Source of the DNA: Cyathus striatus
Lineage: Eukaryota; Basidiomycota; Agaricomycetes; Agaricales; Nidulariaceae
Direction: 5' to 3'
DNA: 64,000 nucleotides
NCBI GenBank assembly: GCA_025738555.1
Contig: JAOVFP010000024.1
Span: forward strand, 558,001 to 622,000
Shown here piece by piece: positions 22,471 through 33,057 of this stretch. A program made the position numbers and the translations under genes. The notes beneath the pieces were generated by a model. It searched no databases and was not told the DNA's origin. It was given only the letters and a program-made list of their open reading frames with translations. The stretch's first letter is position 1. The number at the start of each line of letters is the position of its first letter.

Positions 22471-23437
22471 ATGGAAGAATCTCTTATCCCATCCTTGTCT
22501 GGCGGCGTTGTAGGCTCTCGATTTGTCACCCAAGACGAAGTCGAAACCGCAAAAGCCCGCCGCGAAGAGCAATGGAAGGCTGCATACGCCAGGTTTGTCC
22601 TCTCTTCTCCTTTCTGGTCCATCCACTCAAGTTATCCGAAGGCTGGGTCAGGAACCTCCTCCACAACAACGTGAAGAGGTATACGATGGCAGGAGCCTTG
22701 CGGAAGTGAGTCCTTACTCGTCCTCTTCTTCCTTCACCATCTTTACCTCCAATCTTGGTTCGATAACACTCTAGAAACTTGCTGCAAACAGGGTATGTTT
22801 GAACTTGCCTCCCGCCTCATCCACACTAATATCAAAATTTTGTACAGATTGCGAAGCAAGAAGAATGGGAGGAAAAAACTAAACTAGGTTCATAGTTCAT
22901 TTCTTGCATTCAATCTGGCTAACGCCTGCCTTCAGCGAATCAATTTCGCGCTCTCGAGGAGGACGAAATTATGTTTCTCGATTCCATCCGAGAAAAGCAA
23001 GAAGAAGAAGAGAGAGTGCGCAAGGAACGTGATGGAGAAGAACTGAAGCAGTTTAAAGAGTATGTCTTACAATGGGCCCCAAAAAGTTCAACATCTGCTA
23101 ACTTCGTCATAGAGCTGTTGCTGCGCGAGCTAATTCATCTAATCCACCACCAACTTTGATAGGTCAGAGCTCCAAACCGTCCACCAATGCCACTCCCAAG
23201 CTACCTTTAGTGCCTGCCAAGAAGGATACGAAGAAACTATTGAAAGGCGTGATTGTCAAGAAAAAAACCAAAGCTGCACCATCTGTGAAACCATTGGGAA
23301 ACTCTACGCCAACAACGACAAGTGGCACCAAAGATGGAATTACCACAGTAACTAAAAAGAGAGACGCAGAACAAGAATTAAACGATAAAACAGAAGCTGC
23401 GAGTAACCCGAAACGACGAAGGATATCAGAGTCATGA
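22471..23437 (+). CDS. NIP30/FAM192A (PSME3IP1) domain protein
   Basis: Starts MEESLIPSLSGGVVGSRFVT. Spliced exons read ETAKARREEQWKAAYARLGQ, EPPPQQREEVYDGRSLAEKL, AANRIAKQEEWEEKTKLANQ and FRALEEDEIMFLDSIREKQE, followed by a Lys/Glu helix. This is the N-terminal NIP30 domain (R[RK]EEEW...YDGRSL.E.L..N...K..E.EE...NQFR.L.EDE..FLD). In animals the family binds the PA28gamma proteasome activator; in fungi its role is unknown. The C-terminus is Lys/Thr-rich, ends NPKRRRISES and contains possible nuclear localisation signals. One exon (22775-22792) is only 18 nt. The gene converges on ESS2, with 96 bp between the stops. Confidence 0.85.
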
Positions 23438-23533
23438 CTGACCTGTCACATTTGTAGTTGTTTTATTATAATATTATTACATGCTATACTTCTATAAGGT
23501 GGATGGTATATCACAGTTTCTGTGACATTTCTC

Positions 23534-25210
23534 TCATCCCCTACTCGATGAGGTAGGCGTTGGTGTCCATCGCACTTTATTTAATTCGCGATCTTTTACT
23601 TTCGAACTTCCTTCCCATAATGCTTGCCTCGACATGACCGCCGCTCGCCTTGCTGCCGCGGTTCCCGAAGTTCTCTCCAAGAGCCTCTTTCCAGCCGGCG
23701 TCAAATTACCTGCAGCTTCCGACCGTCGAGGCGTCCACGTAGGTGGTGCCATGTCACCTTTCCTGGAGCGCGGTGTGCGTGACAATCCAGGATCTTACCC
23801 GTAGGTCCTAGACCTAAGAGCTCTGCCTTTGCGCGAAGGCTTTTTGATGCGCTGCTAGATAGTCTATGAGAGAGCGATTCCCTTGACGAAATAGCAGGAA
23901 GATGGAACGGGGTGCTAGGAGCATCAGCAGGGTCGTCAGATTGTGATATCACTCGGGGGGTGGCATTCAGTGTTCCCCATGTCATAAGCTGCTTCATTGC
24001 CGTTGGTCCAAGCTCAGCAGGTGTCGGCGAGGGTACATTAGGCACGAGGGGAAAGCCCCTGTGTCGAGGAGACGACGGATGATCTAATTATACACACTCA
24101 ATGTCAATAGGACTAAAGAGGGAATAAGATGCGTACATGGTGTGCCCGTAATCGCTGCATCTATACGACTTCTCGTTGGGCTAGGAGGTTCAGATACACC
24201 CCGAGAAGCTTGACTCGATAATTCTTGTTCGTACAGACGGGTGTTGCCATATTTTATGACCTTTGGATCATTCATTATCTCTACATCCGTGCCAGGATGA
24301 TATGGCGATTCATCTGCATCTGGAGAAAACATTAATGCATTCCGTGCCTCGGGAAGTATCGTCAGTCCAGGTTATATGGGGATCAAATGAAGACAAGACA
24401 TACTTTGAAGTTCCATCCATCCACCCCTGCAGAGCGAGTATCCTTCTTCGGAGCCATCACATCAATTTCTTGACTTTTCGTATCGGGTTCACCAGATGAA
24501 TTATCTTTAATTGTTGTCTTCGAAAGTTGCTTATTATTTTTCTTATCATCGACTGCATCCTCCTCTTTGGCTTCCGCGCGAATGTTAGATTCTTCTCCGC
24601 TTGTAAGGAAACCAGCGAGAGTGGGGGCTTCTATGACAAATCTCTCCTTCACGCCTGTTAACGGGGGAGGTTCAATAAGCATCTTGTCGCGTGATTCTAC
24701 CATTTTGCTACGTTGCTGTTCCACACGCTTTTGCGCTTCCCAAGCCCAGCCCCACTTTTCCTTGCGCGTACGATTCTCGTCATCGAGGATGTGAGTAAAA
24801 CTGGAATTATCTTCTGAAGTATACTGGGCTTGAAATTGATCAAGACTCATGTCTATATCACATTTAACGCGCTTTGGGATAGCTTCGCCGTTGGAGCGAC
24901 AGAATGGAGTGTCTGAGAGGTCAAATCCATAGGGAGTCTGAACAGGTGTTTGATATAACGAGCGACTACTGGAGGCTCTAGGAGTGGCGTTGATTTGTTC
25001 AAGCCTGCGCACAGATGCTGCAACGAGTTGAGGGTTACGGGATTGCAAGGCATCAAGATATTCATTGGTGGCATCGAGGTGGGTTAAAGATGGGAAGAAA
25101 TCTCGAGCAATTATGCGTGATAAAGCTGCTGTATATTCATCCTCATCCAGAACAACCTGTCGGTTGAGAGAACGTTCCGGTGCGTCTTTAGAAGAGCTTG
25201 GGGTAGACAT
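23534..25210 (-). CDS. ESS2: ESS2/DGCR14 (Es2) spliceosome-associated nuclear protein; one frameshift
   Basis: Starts MSTPSSSKDAPERSLNRQVV, with VLDEDEYTAALSRIIARDFF followed by PSLTHL, the N-terminal signature of Es2 proteins, which associate with the C-complex spliceosome. Further family blocks are LDQFQAQYTSEDNSSF, VDGWNFK, NALMFSPDADESP, VIKYGNTRLYEQ, ELGPTAMKQLMTWGTLNATP and, near the end, TWTPRRSEAAGNLTPAGKRL followed by LERT. Between LLGLGPTG and LSRTPRSRKGDM (about 23786-23800) the frame changes by one missing base. The only nearby GT...AG pairs (36 or 51 nt) do not change frame, so this is an indel in the assembly or a real lesion in the last tenth of the protein. Confidence in identity is high; in an intact frame it is low. 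Confidence 0.88.
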
Positions 25211-25568
25211 GAGAAAAGACTTCTAATACTTATAGAAGGGTGCAATAGTAAAGAAGTAAAGAATGAGTACTTGAGTACTTGAGTATGGGGTCGACAACTT
25301 TAAGGATGTGATTGGGATGTGAAGCAATATATTCAAGTTATATCATAATTACTATATGTCAAAACGTCGTAAGCATCACGTGTTTTAGTGAAACGCTTAG
25401 TAATAACTATTAGCAGTATCAACTCAACAATTGTAACTTGTAAGTACATATTGAGCACATATGTACTTCAATTACATCTTAAAATTTTTAGCTTTAGTAC
25501 TCACTGTAAGTACTTAGCGTAATATCAATTCATTCATTTTTAAGACTGATAGAAACAATATATAGCCA
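25211..25568. other. Intergenic region, ESS2 promoter side
   Basis: Contains a direct repeat of GAGTACTT (25265-25284), CACGTG at 25378-25383 (168 bp upstream of the ESS2 ATG) and several AGTACT palindromes around 25495-25515. AT-rich, with no gene seen. Confidence 0.45.
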
Positions 25569-26950
25569 TCATACGCTTGAAGAGCCCGACATCTGACCGA
25601 CATCTGAACAATGCTGATATGCAGCTTCGCGCAAATTCGCAAACTGAACACGAACATCAACAAAAAGGAGCAAACTTTAGGCTATTCGTCTTACCCTCTG
25701 CTCTTCCTTCTGTATCTGAAGGTTAAGCTTTCGTGTAGTGTTTTCCATGTGCACCAACAACGTCTAGTATGAGATAAATGGTCAAGAGGGGCATCGGTTG
25801 GCAAAACATCGCTCTCACTCTAATAGAACGGCTACTAAGACCTCGATAGTTCTGAACGCGTTCCAACGGAACGGGTGATGCACCTACTATGCTTAGTTGC
25901 TGATGAAGATACGTCACGTATAGTTCTAAGCATTCAAGGTAATGCCGTTTTTTATCGTGCGATGAAATAGTGTCGCTGATAAAATTACCGAACTAATGAG
26001 CGGGTTACAAAGGAGAAAATAATGGAATCACATACGGATCAGTCGGTATAAACCCAACACTCTTGGCCATCGCCCGTCGCCGTGCTTTCCTTGCAGTTTC
26101 AGGCCCCGCATCCAAACCAAGTTGTTCATCAGTAATTACGGACTCTCTACTAGACAATTCAGCAAGCAACTCGCTAGGTGTCGGGAATGACCCAGGAATC
26201 GGAGCATCCATATAATCGTAGTTAAGATGAAGCGGCATTGCATCAGGTGAGGAGAATGGTCTGCGTGTGTTAGTGCTAATCTGCTCGGAGGTTGCGACAG
26301 AATCGGCTCCATCAATGGTAGAGTCAAGACCAGGAAAATGCCCGTGGAGAGGTACAGGAGCGTGTAGGGGTAAGGAAGCATGTGTACTCTGTGTGCAATA
26401 GCCAGAGATATTCACTTGACATCGATTTTGGTCTTCAAAGTCTGAGTGGTAGGAACGCGCCTCTCCATGACGATACATTGAATTTGAACACCATTGCGAG
26501 TCAACTGATTGGGACCTAGCATCAAAATTTCCTGAGGAATTTGCATGGCCGTAAGCAAGATTATTGGGGACCCTCGAAGGGGATGGAACCTGACATAGAG
26601 AATCAACCATACGCAAAGGAATCTGATAGCCAGTAGCGGTGGCTCACGACATGCGCCGTAGATACGACAGAGAATTCAAAATTGGGACCATTTGAAACGT
26701 AGTCTGCTTCAGGGAGGGGATATGCCATCGCAAAAGGGTAAAAGTTCGACGATAAACAACAGTAGCAGTACCGACAGATATCAGGATATTTAGCAAATGA
26801 GACAATTTCCCTCTCTGAATGGATATATTTAAGAACCGGTAGTGAGAACAATCCGAGAGAAAAAGCAATCGAATTAAGTGCATGAGATGCAGGTGTCTCC
26901 GTTGGCACTAGCAATCGGACATGATCAGGCGGGACAAAAAGGAACTGCAT
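25569..26950 (-). CDS. Uncharacterised basidiomycete protein, divergent paralogue A
   Basis: Spliced as: exon 1 ending FEFSVVSTAHV, an intron with donor GTGAGC and acceptor TATGTCAG, then PSPSRVPNNLAYGHANS and a Ser/Pro-rich disordered region. A conserved C-terminal part follows: PETARKARRRAMAKSVGFIP, a small intron, DTISSHDKKRHYLECLELYV, TYLHQQLSIVGASPVPLERV and QNYRGLSSRSIR, another intron, TLLVHMENTTRKLNLQIQKE, then FANLREAAYQHC after a last intron. The stop TGA is at 25569-25571. The basic stretch followed by a helix with LE..V..LH.QL suggests a DNA- or protein-binding helical domain, but no named family is recognised. The start is taken at 26950; the in-frame ATG at 26728 (MAYPLPEADYVSN) is an alternative. 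The C-terminal block resembles the divergent neighbour at 27673-28522. Confidence 0.7.
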
Positions 26951-27672
26951 AGGATAAATGGGGTGAGATATCCATAGACTTGCAAGCTGGGAGGAGCGGA
27001 AGAAGCCTGAATGGAATATGTAAATGTTTCGAAGACGCGCCGTAATATATCAGGTTTTGCCAGTGGAATAGGGCGACTGCAAAAGCCTCAAGTGCCAGGC
27101 ATCGAGAAAAGTGGACGGCATTGCCACTCTAGACTTTGCGGCTGCACTGAGCAGTGAGTTCGTTGCTGAGTGAAACGGACTGGGGATTGACGTTGAACGT
27201 TGAGGGAGCAGCTGGAGACCAGAGATGAAACAAAGCAGACGAAGCCCAGATGGGAGGGGAGATCGCGTTTCATCGTGAGACTTCGAGACGCCATTAACGT
27301 TCTTCTTTGTTCGGCGTCTTGGAGTCACACTTTGCGCAACGAGCCTAAATAACGGACATGTAGGCGATTTCCATCGCAGGACTGGGGAGAGACACGGGAG
27401 GTGGGAGGTGGGAGGTGAGAGAGAGGAGAGGTGAGAGAGGTGGGATACTGGGAGACAGTCGAGCCGTGTAGCAAGCGGAGTGGTTGACCTGGACTGGACT
27501 GGGTCAGACTGAGTCGAGGACAAGCGTCGCGTCGGATGCAACATGATTGATCGACAAGAAGTTAATGACGTAATGTGCCTTCCAATCCCGCCTCCTCCCC
27601 AAAATAGACCAAATTGCCTGCAGCTTGCAGTATGAATATCCCCCTCACTTCCTCTCCGTTAATTCTCTCGCC
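26951..27672. promoter_or_regulatory. Divergent intergenic region between the paralogue pair
   Basis: The 722 bp between two oppositely oriented genes should contain both promoters. On the plus strand it has a G-run cluster (27384-27412) and GA-rich sequence around 27410-27450. A minus-strand open frame (27050-27544) is low in recognisable content and is taken as leader sequence of the minus gene. Confidence 0.5.
27384..27412 (+). promoter_or_regulatory. Possible G-quadruplex motif
   Basis: GGGG, 8 nt, GGG, 4 nt, GGG, 4 nt, GGG on the plus strand, from three tandem GGGAGGT units. This satisfies the usual G3+N1-12 pattern loosely (one loop of 8). Folding is not shown. Confidence 0.35.
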
Positions 27673-28522
27673 ATGGATAATCAACCACCCTACCGTCCTG
27701 CCCCCCTTTCATTCACCCCCGATGTACGCCATCCTCCTTTTCCAACACAACAACCGACTCACTACTCATCCCCCTTCGATCCTCCTCCCCATGCATGGCT
27801 GTCTCCTTCGTCCCATCAACTTCGTTCCTCCTCTTCTACCCCAACCCGAGATTCCTACAGGCGTCCTTCCTCTGTAACACGTTCTTCTTCCAAGCCTGAC
27901 CCCAAAATTAACATCATCCATCCCTACGCCCGCCTATTCGCCAAGAAAGATGACGTGAAGCGTCGCAAGATTTGGAACCATACCCTCGAAAAGTCTCTAT
28001 TCTCCCCGTATGAGTTGTAATGCACCCACATTTCCCTCGCTGTTTTCTCCTGTCTTAGCCCATTCTAGATCCACTGTAGGAGCCCCTCAGCGCCGCAGGA
28101 TTTATATATCTAGCCTTGAAGCCCATATCGATCAGTTGCATAATCAGTTGCTGGGGTATTCCTTTTTCGACTCTCACTCGCAAGGCTATTCAATGACACC
28201 CTGTCTTTGTGGCTAGCATGGGATATTGGCCAGTGCAATTTTCTGCCTTAGAGCCATTTAAAGGTCTGAACTCCAAGACAGCGAAGGTGGGTCCACTACA
28301 TCTCATCTCCAAGGAAAGGTAGTCATCACAACTTCATTGTATTTCAGAGCATGGTCGCTGGGCTACAATACGACGCCTCTCTAGCTAAACTTAAGCTCTT
28401 GGAGCTTGAAAGGGCGGTAAGCACCCATCTTGATTCCAGAGCCATCATTATTCTACTCACCTTCTGACCCGTATCCTGCGTAGAATCATGATCTTGAAAA
28501 GCTTCTCCACGGGCAACAGTGA
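27673..28522 (+). CDS. Uncharacterised basidiomycete protein, divergent paralogue B
   Basis: Starts MDNQPPYRPAPLSFTPDVRH; Pro/Ser-rich N-terminus. Then KINIIHPYARLFAKKDDVKR, RKIWNHTLEKSLFSPYEL, an intron near 28017-28070 and STVGAPQRRRIYISSLEAHI, DQLHNQLLG. After an intron containing a long pyrimidine run come PVQFSALEPFKGLNSKTAK, an intron, SMVAGLQYDASLAKLKLLEL ERA, a 57-nt intron (28427-28483) and NHDLEKLLHGQQ, with stop TGA at 28520-28522. The Arg-rich stretch plus LE..I..LH.QL helix and the G-L-[NS]-S-[KR] box parallel the minus-strand neighbour. No named domain is recognised; a nuclear regulatory role is only a guess. The gene converges on the golgin gene. Confidence 0.75.
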
Positions 28523-28657
28523 ACTGCCTCACATTAAAACTGAGTGTTGATACTAAGCAACAGAGTATCAATTCTAGATAATGGTATAATAAACATGAAC
28601 TAATCGTTCTGGGATCAGACTTGTCATGTAAGTTGTAATGGTGTAGTGAGGGATGAC

Positions 28658-31581
28658 CTAGATTTTTGCAATCAACCGTCTTGTTTCCTGTGGTGTGAAT
28701 CGAAGGATAATTGATAGCACTCGAACGAGGTTTGGCTGTAGAGGTCATAAGATCAAGACCTGAAAATATACATCAGAACATTGCACTTACCCTCATTTCT
28801 TTGTGTTCCAGGAATTGGAGAATGACATTGCGTAAATACTCAAGATTAACTTCCTCCTCCACCTTCGACCCACTTGCGGGAAGACCTGGAGACGCGGGTC
28901 TTGAAGAAGAATGGGGACTTGATTCAGATGTTCCCAACTTAGAATTAGAAGAATTGGCCTCAATGCCTCTGGAGTTCCAATATCCCACCCCCGGATTGCG
29001 TTGCTTTTCAAGTATTGCTGCAGAAGTTTGAACCTTGCGAAGCTCTTCGCGTATTTGCTGAAATACCCAATTAATGTGTAAATTCAGTTACCCAACCAGA
29101 TGGCAAACCTTGTTATTCTGTTTGAGCTGAAATTCGCGAGCATTATACTCTTGAATTTGCTGTTCCAACATCGCGATTTTTGTAGACATCTCAGACTCTT
29201 GTAACTTAGCGCCTTTCTAAACATTAAGCGCGATGAATTCGGAAACGCAAGATTGAGTATACAACAACCTACTTCTATTTCCTGAAGTTGACTATGAAGA
29301 CGAGGTAGCCGAGAAACCTGCTCTTCGAGCACTTTCACCCGCTCTTCAGCCTTGGACACTTGCGCTTTCAATCGAGACGTTGTCTCTTCCTCCTCTAGCC
29401 TATACTTTGACGTCGATCCAATAATATTCTTGAGGTCTTCTATCTCCTTCCCCTTCTCGACTAATTTTCTACTCCACTCTGCTTCAGCATCACCTCGCTC
29501 CTTCTCTAACAATGTTAGATTTCGTTTCAATTCTGACACTTTGGATTCATATTTAGCCTCAGTAGCTGAAAGTAACCCAGCAACATCGACTGGAGATTCG
29601 ATGGGCTGCAGAGATTTACTTCTCTGTTCACGACGAAGATCAGACAGCTCTTCCTTGACCATACCAAGTCGGTCTGCTGTCTCTCGAAGTTGGAACCTCA
29701 GCTCGTTGTTTTGGTGACTGAGAGATTCTACCTGCACCCGCGCAGATTCGAGTTCACCTTGACATAACTGTAGCTGATCGAAGTATGAGTTCTTATCCCT
29801 TGTTACGCTTTTGAGGGACGCCTCCAAAGAGGATATCTGTAACTCTTTATTTGATATGGCTCTTGTGTGTAAACTCTGTTTGGAGGATTATTTAGGTAAA
29901 TTGAAAAAATAAAAACTGAACGCATACCTCCACTGTAGCCGTCTCGAGTTCAAACTGCCCCTTCAGCGCTGATAACTCCTTTTCAAAACGGTCCCTTGTG
30001 CTCGAAAGCTCCTTATCAAACCCTGCCTTTAGGGTGGCTTCGCTCTTTCCTTTCTCGTCTGTAAGAGTTTCTAGCTCGCGTTGGAGTTTCTTTATCTCTG
30101 TATTCTCTTTTTCCTTGTCATCTTTTCCCTTCTCTTTCCATGCAGTAAGTTCTTTCATTGCGTCCTCTTTTTCTTTTTCCGCTTTTACGAGTTTCTGTCG
30201 AACAGTCTTCAATAAACTGACCGCCTTGACACGCTTTTCCTCCTCCTCTTTCGCGATAGTCTTTAGTCTCTCAGCTTCAGCGATTGTCTGTTCCATATCT
30301 GTTCTCTGCTTCGCTGTAGCTTTCTCAGAGTCAACAATTGATGCTTGTGTTGCTTGGAATAGGGCTTCTGTTTCCTGTAGCTGCGTGCGTAGTTTATCAA
30401 TTTGGTCCAACTGTGACCTCGACTCAAGTTTGTGAGTATCTCTTAGCTCCTCTATGCGACTTTCTTGACCTATAAAAGAGGATGAGTCACGATATACGCA
30501 TATATTAAATAAAGGAGTCCTGACGCTGAAGCTTCCCGGTTAACCGTTTAATTTCATCTTGAAACATCTAGGCGATTTGAGCTTCCAAAAGTCACGTTTG
30601 ATGCAATAACCTGCAAATAACCTACCTCTGTGTCAGAAAGCACACTTTGTAAATATGACCGCAGTTCCGAGGTGTCTTTAACGCTCTCAAGAGGAGTTAA
30701 CTCGCGAAGAATGGCATCAGCTGCCAGTTTTTCAGCTTGCAGACGTTTAAAGGAAGTAGAGACATCTGCGCATAGTTATGTAGCACTACCTAAAATGCAT
30801 GGGAAGTTAAAGGCATACCGGAGAATCGTTGTTCCACCTGCTTCAGCCGTTCCTGTAAATTGGTTGCGACAGCTTCGTCTGGCTTGAGCTGAGTGGGACT
30901 ATGGTGTTCCTCCGCATTCTGAAAGTTGGAAAGAACTGCTTCCGGAACAGCGACGGGTTCTACATTTTGAACAATTGGTAGGCCATTCGGAGTCTCGAGT
31001 TCCGTCTGCAACGGTGCATCAGGTAGTGCTGTCGTAGATTGCAATGGAGAAGGAGAAGATGATTGTAAATTATCTACGACCTGTGTATCCGTTGCATTCT
31101 CGGGGATGGGAGAAATGAGAGGAGAATCGGGAAGGGGGATAGACGCAGGCGACATGGGCGGTGAGGCATTAGGTTTGCCAATATTGCCTGTAGTTGGAAT
31201 CGATGCCGGAGATCCCGGTGTCGATATATCGGGCGTGGTGGGCACTGGAGCATCTCCAATTACCAGTGTAGCACGACGAAGTCTTTCTTCCAAGTTCGAC
31301 TTCATTGTGGGCTTGCTCTCTGATGACGGGGAATGGATATGAACTCCATTTCTTGTTGATGTGCTTGCGGAACGCTGGGTTCCCAAAGACTTGCGAAGGT
31401 TCGCTAGAGCAGACTCTGCTAGCTGACCGGATGATAATGGAGAACTTGGTCGAGCGCTGTTCAAATCCAACGACCGAGAACGTGAAGTGAGCTCGCGCTG
31501 ATCCTCGGAAGATTCTGACGTGGACCGGAGAGGTGGTGACTGTGCAAGACTTTCAACTGCATGTCGTAGTTGAGAAAACAT
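28658..31581 (-). CDS. GRIP-domain golgin (Golgi tethering coiled-coil protein)
   Basis: Starts MFSQLRHAVESLAQSPPLRS, followed by a Ser/Pro-rich region of about 250 residues. Exons from about 30.8 to 29.0 kb encode almost continuous coiled coil (e.g. RIEELRDTHKLESRSQLDQI, QTIAEAERLKTIAKEEEEKR, ELESARVQVESLSHQNNELR). The C-terminal exons give EVNLEYLRNVILQFLEHKEM and, after an intron, RVLSIILRFTPQETRRLIA with a stop at 28658-28660. The 'LEYL.N....FLE.......L..V...IL.F...E...' pattern is a GRIP domain, which binds Arl1-GTP on the trans-Golgi. The plan is that of yeast Imh1 or animal golgins; which orthologue is not decided. TCACGTGA lies about 140 bp upstream of the start. Confidence 0.85.
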
Positions 31582-31801
31582 GAAAGAAAAGAAAAGAGCG
31601 AGATGAAACTGCCAACGTTAGTCGTCGCGAAGGCCGGAAGGCTGGTATTGTACACACAGAAACGAATTGAGTAGTGCTTCAAGCGGTCGCACCGTACCTG
31701 TGCAATGTTACTGTCCCGAATCACGTGATATTTACACATTTAAAAGACGACATGCACAATTTCATTATTTGAATAGTAGATGTACAGGTATACAATAAAT
31801 T

Positions 31802-32924
31802 TCATGATGACCCAGAAGAAGACGTACTTCCATGGCTATTGCTTTCAACGTCCTTTCCCTTTCCATTGCCTGGAGTGAGGTTAAGCCCTTGAGAGGGTGT
31901 TCCCAGTATGTTCGTGGAATCTCCATTGACTGGATTAGGACTCGCCAACTGCCAGGCTGGAATAGTTGGTCTACCCATTATAGGGAGAGGGGTTGATGGA
32001 GCACTAGCTACGTTGGTACCACGACTTAGTAGTAGTGCTTTCAATGACTTGAGTTCTTGCTGAAGCTCGGCCAGGGACTGATTCTGGCTCTCCTTGTTCT
32101 TTTCAATCATCTACATGACCTAGGTATAAGCCAAGTTCCGAATAATAAAAAAGGCAGATGGTGTACCTTGGGAAGCATGTCGCGTATTGTATTTATCTCT
32201 TCACGAAGCTCCCTCATCTCGTCGCGGACTTTTATCTCCCCTTGACGCATATCGGCAACGACGTCATTTACCTCTTGCGTTGTCCTTTCTATTTTTTCTT
32301 TCTGCTCCTCGACTGCAGCGCGGACTGCTGCTGTTTCATTCTGAATCTCCTTCAGGAGTGTTTCTGCGGCGTCAAACTGGGCGTTGAGGGCATCTCGATC
32401 CTCCTCGTAGGCAGTTCCAGTAGGAGGCTGCAAGTGAGGCAAGAGATATTTCTATAGATCTGGTGTTAGATATTAGTGGATGGAGGAGCTGCATAGTGCA
32501 CCTTGAACAGAGCAACTGCACCATACGCGACACTGCCGGAGACCACGGCGGTAATCTATTTCGGATGAGCGGCGTTAAGCAGGAATCATATGTTAATGGT
32601 TTGGACGACTGACGAAGTAATCCCTCCAGTCCCAGCGTTCTTGAAGAGCTGGGGCATATGAAGGGGGGCCGTACGCAGGAGGATATGGTTGTGACTGGGG
32701 GGGCACGGGGAGGTGGGAAGCGGACTGCTTGAGAACGACATCGATCTCTGGGGGAGTCAAGCCCTTCGCCTCGAGAAACTGGATGCGCTGGGTGAGGGGA
32801 GACTGCTGTGCCTGGGAGGGATGTCAGTGGTTGGGGATAGATATGGGGCGACGGGGAGCACCTTTGGGTCGGACAGAAAGGCGACTGCATTGCGGATGAG
32901 GTCGAGGCGATCCGGGGTAGACAT
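31802..32924 (-). CDS. PEX14: Peroxin 14, peroxisomal import docking protein
   Basis: Starts MSTPDRLDLIRNAVAFLSDP. After an intron comes PLTQRIQFLEAKGLTPPEID with VVLKQS, the N-terminal Pex14 domain that binds Pex5 WxxxF motifs. A Pro/Tyr-rich linker leads to DYFITAVVSGSVAYGAVAL, a membrane segment, followed by KYLLPHLQPPTGTAYEEDRD and a long coiled coil (LLKEIQNETAAVRAAVEEQK and on). The C-terminus is Ser/Gly-rich and ends SGSS. All family elements are in the usual order. It is head-to-head with mitochondrial EF-Tu, with start codons 133 bp apart. Confidence 0.92.
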
Positions 32925-33057
32925 GGGGGAGAGACGCAGAGGACCCTAACCTTAGGAGAGCATATTGTGGGGTATTTGTTCCGGAGTTGTCCGATCCGGA
33001 CGAAACAAAAATTCAGCAGGTCGCTGTCTGCTCAAAGTCACTTGCTTTTCGCGCACG
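32925..33057. promoter_or_regulatory. Compact bidirectional promoter, PEX14 / mitochondrial EF-Tu
   Basis: Only 133 bp separate the two ATGs. It contains TCCGGA-type words (e.g. around 32980-32998, GGAGTTGTCCGATCCGGACG) and no TATA box. Shared control is inferred from the spacing only. Confidence 0.45.

Noticed and set aside
27050..27544. A 164-codon minus-strand open frame in the promoter of paralogue A
   Set aside because: Composition is Ser/Pro/Leu-rich with no recognisable domain, and it lies upstream of a better start. It is probably leader sequence or chance in a GA-rich region.
32372..32890. A 172-codon minus-strand frame overlapping PEX14
   Set aside because: It is another frame of PEX14 exons and introns on the same strand; the Pex14 domain sequence is in a different frame.
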